Positions 15,007 to 16,967 of a stretch of 16,967 nucleotides of DNA are shown one piece after another. Position numbers and translations under genes: made by a program. Source of the DNA: Lachnospiraceae bacterium (GTDB taxonomy: Bacteria; Bacillota; Clostridia; Lachnospirales; Lachnospiraceae). The notes under the pieces are model-generated. The model was given only the letters and a program-made list of their open reading frames with translations, was not told the origin of the DNA and searched no databases. How positions within the stretch are numbered: the stretch's first letter is position 1; each line of letters begins with the position of its first letter. The DNA lies in the NCBI GenBank assembly GCA_900768755.1, contig CAAGDV010000011.1, positions 1-16,967 of the forward strand, given 5' to 3'.

Positions 15007-16206
15007 ATGCCGGAACAGATAAAATATGACCAGAATTACATAGATATGTTTTATGATGTGATTGAGAACAAAAAAATACGGCCGGTCTATCAGCCTATCT
15101 TTTCGCTGAAGGACGGAACGGTTTTCGGATATGAAGCGTTAAGCCGGATTTCAGACCCGGATATTGAGCTGCCGATACACCTGATGTTTTCAATGGCAAA
15201 GACGATGGGAAATCTGTGGGAGCTCGAAAAAATAAGCAGAATTAAAGCCCTGGAGGGCGCCCAGAAGCTTCCGCAGGGGAAAAAACTCTTTTTAAATGTT
15301 GATGCAAATGTGCTTTTGGACGATACTTTTGAGACCGGCGTCACGAAGAGATATCTGGGCAAATATGACCTGAAGCCCGAGGATATTGTTTTTGAAATAA
15401 CGGAAAGGTCCGATGTTGAGAACAAAGATATTTTGAAAAGGGTTATCGAGCATTATAAATCACAGTCGTTCGGCATCGCAATCGATGATGTCGGCTCCGG
15501 ATACTCAGGTCTTAACAGGATTAATTTTCTTACCCCGGGATATTTGAAAATTGATTATGAACTGGTACATAAAATCGATAAAAGTAAGTCTCAGAAATCG
15601 CTGGTTGAGCTGATTGTGAAGCATTGCAGAAACATGAAATACAACGTGATTGCAGAAGGGATTGAGACCGAAGAGGAATTAAAATGCGTTCTGAAGCTGG
15701 GCGTTTCGTACGGTCAGGGATTTTTGCTGGGACGCCCCGACGAGAATTTTACGTCAGATATAGATGAGCCGTTGCTGTCAATCATTAAAAGTACCCACAG
15801 AAAAAGAAACGACAGCGATGCGATTGAGTCGATTTCTGATACGGGAACAATTGTAACGGAAAGCGACTCAATCTTTAGCCTGTACCGTCTTTTTGCCGCA
15901 GATGCAATGCTTAACGCTATTGTCGTCGTCGACGGAAAAAATAAATTTACAGGAATCGTGAAGCGGGACTTTTTCGAGAAAAACTGGTGGTACTACAGCG
16001 ATAATGGAAAAAGGACGGTTGCGGATTTTATCTCAAAAGATGAGGTATTGACCTTGCAGCACGGCACTCTGAAGCAGGATGCCATTAAACGCGCCCTGTC
16101 CAGACGAAAAAACACATATGACCCGGTAGTTGTCCTGAAAAAAGACAGGTTTCAGGGAATAATCGAAGTAAAAAGACTAATACTAAGCTATATAGATGAC
16201 AGGTGA
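15007..16206 (+). CDS. EAL-domain c-di-GMP phosphodiesterase with C-terminal CBS pair
   Basis: A 399-residue cytoplasmic protein with no membrane segment and no GGDEF domain. The EAL domain (about residues 22-245) keeps all expected active-site residues: Glu43 in YEALSR, Asn97, Glu130 in FEITER, Asp160-Asp161 in IDDVGSG, Lys181 in LKID, Glu217 in AEGIET and Gln237 in GQGF, so hydrolysis of c-di-GMP to pGpG is expected. Residues about 270-396 resemble a tandem CBS pair (AIVVVDGKNKFTGIVKR and DPVVVLKKDRFQGIIEVK), a module that commonly binds adenine nucleotides. GGAGGAG (14992-14998) lies in the ppk end, and the ATG abuts the ppk TAA. The EAL call is firm; ligand and CBS boundaries are inferred. 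Confidence 0.93.
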   Translation: MPEQIKYDQNYIDMFYDVIENKKIRPVYQPIFSLKDGTVFGYEALSRISDPDIELPIHLMFSMAKTMGNLWELEKISRIKALEGAQKLPQGKKLFLNVDANVLLDDTFETGVTKRYLGKYDLKPEDIVFEITERSDVENKDILKRVIEHYKSQSFGIAIDDVGSGYSGLNRINFLTPGYLKIDYELVHKIDKSKSQKSLVELIVKHCRNMKYNVIAEGIETEEELKCVLKLGVSYGQGFLLGRPDENFTSDIDEPLLSIIKSTHRKRNDSDAIESISDTGTIVTESDSIFSLYRLFAADAMLNAIVVVDGKNKFTGIVKRDFFEKNWWYYSDNGKRTVADFISKDEVLTLQHGTLKQDAIKRALSRRKNTYDPVVVLKKDRFQGIIEVKRLILSYIDDR

Positions 16207-16265
16207 AGAGGGCGTGCTTTACACAATGTCATTTAGTTAATTTCAAAATCATTAAGTTAAGGTTT

Positions 16266-16315
16266 TAAGAAAAAATACCTCTCACTTTACCCAAAAGTGA
16301 GAGGTACTCTTTTTT
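16266..16315. terminator. Bidirectional Rho-independent terminator between convergent genes
   Basis: A perfect 13 bp stem joins TACCTCTCACTTT (16276-16288) to AAAGTGAGAGGTA (16294-16306), with loop ACCCA. Six T residues (16310-16315) follow on the plus strand, and an A-rich run (16266-16275) gives a T-run on the minus strand. It thus serves the EAL gene on one side and the minus-strand gene at 16342 on the other. Confidence 0.93.
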
Positions 16316-16341
16316 ATGATGTCTGCACCAAACTGAAATTT

Positions 16342-16830
16342 TCAGCACTCAAAACGAAGCTTATAAAACTGCTGTACCCATTCAGGGTATGTTTTATATA
16401 TCTCGCTATCCTGCATTTGTTTAATTGTTCGCCGTCCTACTCTTCTATCTAAAATAGCAAAAATGCGTATAAGGCAGTTATCACTTATAAGTGCATCAGC
16501 AATTGGCATTTGCAGAAAATCCGTCGCGGCTTGTAGGAAATCCCAATCAGAAAGAGTTCCTTCCTCTTGCCATTTGTCCCTCAAATCCAGTGTGTCATCC
16601 CAAACTCCTGTCTCTTCCCATCGCTCATTCATATCGCTATCTTGTTTGTACATATCAATCCATGAGAAGACAACAAGTTCCCTTCCATCCAACTTGATTG
16701 ATGCTCGTCCATATGAATTATGAACTTTATGATAACGTGTTAGGAAATAAGATACTCGATTCCTTAACGAATCACACAAACATTCATTTAATTGCTTATT
16801 AAGACCTGACCATGATTTATAATGCTTCAT
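16342..16830 (-). CDS. Uncharacterised SF0329-like small protein
   Basis: A 162-residue soluble protein with no signal peptide or membrane segment. It opens with WSGLNKQLNECLCDSLRNRV and TRYHKVHNSYGRASIKLDGRELVVFSW, a pattern I recall from the uncharacterised bacterial SF0329 family; this is from memory and not checked. It is rich in Trp, Asp and Arg, with an acidic middle part (SDMNERWEETGVWDDTLDL). No catalytic motif is recognised. AGAGGAG lies 6 bp before the ATG on the minus strand. It is more AT-rich than the genes to its left and lies 43 bp downstream of a probable methyltransferase end on the same strand, so it may belong to a transferred or accessory segment. Confidence 0.72.
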   Translation of the reverse strand: MKHYKSWSGLNKQLNECLCDSLRNRVSYFLTRYHKVHNSYGRASIKLDGRELVVFSWIDMYKQDSDMNERWEETGVWDDTLDLRDKWQEEGTLSDWDFLQAATDFLQMPIADALISDNCLIRIFAILDRRVGRRTIKQMQDSEIYKTYPEWVQQFYKLRFEC

Positions 16831-16873
16831 CTCTAACTCCTCTACAACTTCTTATTTTTAGCTGTCATAATGG

Positions 16874-16967
16874 TTACTTAACTGCTATAATTACAGAAAA
16901 TTTATGATAAGAATAGATACATTTGACTTCTGAAAATCCGCATCTGTTCAGCATTTGTATTTCTGCT
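16874..16967 (-). CDS. C-terminal end of a probable SAM-dependent methyltransferase (partial)
   Basis: On the minus strand an open frame runs from the window edge to a TAA at 16874-16876 and reads in part MLNRCGFSEVKCIYSY followed by HKFSVIIAVK. A G-F-x-x-V turn followed by a last strand with F-S-V-I-I-A is the usual end of class I SAM-dependent methyltransferases (a 'LxxAGFxxVxxxxxxxxFxVxxAxK' pattern). Only 30 residues are visible, so the identity is tentative. It lies just upstream of the SF0329-like gene on the same strand and may be co-transcribed with it. Confidence 0.5.
   Translation of the reverse strand, partial: AEIQMLNRCGFSEVKCIYSYHKFSVIIAVK

Noticed and set aside
15007..16206. 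Diguanylate cyclase activity in the EAL protein
   Set aside because: No GGDEF domain or motif is present; the second half fits a CBS pair instead.

Overview
The window looks like chromosomal DNA from a Gram-positive anaerobe of the Clostridia, most likely a Lachnospiraceae-type gut bacterium. This rests on strong AGGAGG-type ribosome binding sites at almost every gene, moderate G+C (roughly mid-40s percent by eye, not counted), a complete trpEGDCFBA operon with separate trpE and trpG, an FNT-type formate/nitrite channel, a clostridial-style phosphofructokinase and a GC-rich dispersed-type repeat array. Genus cannot be decided from the sequence alone.

Layout. (1) 1-394: seven contiguous 56-57 bp repeats with two tail types arranged partly as A-B dimers, ending about 40 bp before trpE. 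(2) 435-6781: the whole tryptophan branch from chorismate (trpE, trpG, trpD, trpC, trpF, trpB, trpA), with gaps of at most 8 bp or short stop/start overlaps, clearly one transcription unit. A GC-rich hairpin wraps the trpA stop codon. (3) 6807-7340: a very small protein-kinase-like protein of unknown role. (4) 7412-8257: an FNT channel with its own promoter. It converges, with only 2 bp between stop codons, on (5) 8260-9012 (minus), a Cys2 Ntn-type amidase of the choloylglycine hydrolase family. (6) 9132-11674: divergent from that amidase, a unit of AraC-type regulator, metallo-beta-lactamase-fold hydrolase and patatin-like lipase, starting at a near-consensus promoter and ending at a strong terminator. 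(7) 11804-16206: phosphofructokinase, polyphosphate kinase 1 and an EAL-CBS c-di-GMP phosphodiesterase, closely packed and ending at a bidirectional terminator. (8) 16342-16967 (minus): a more AT-rich end with an uncharacterised small protein (SF0329-like) and the C-terminal end of a probable methyltransferase cut by the window edge.

How the genes work together. The trp operon is self-sufficient for chorismate to tryptophan. The amidase/AraC/MBL/patatin block puts three unrelated hydrolase folds around one sensor-regulator, which suggests processing of an acylated small molecule or lipid, but the substrate is unknown. The PFK-PPK1-EAL/CBS block joins glycolytic phosphate transfer, polyphosphate synthesis and c-di-GMP breakdown, with CBS domains that could sense adenylates. 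This is the most suggestive regulatory grouping in the window. No phage, transposase, CRISPR array, tRNA or rRNA was seen.
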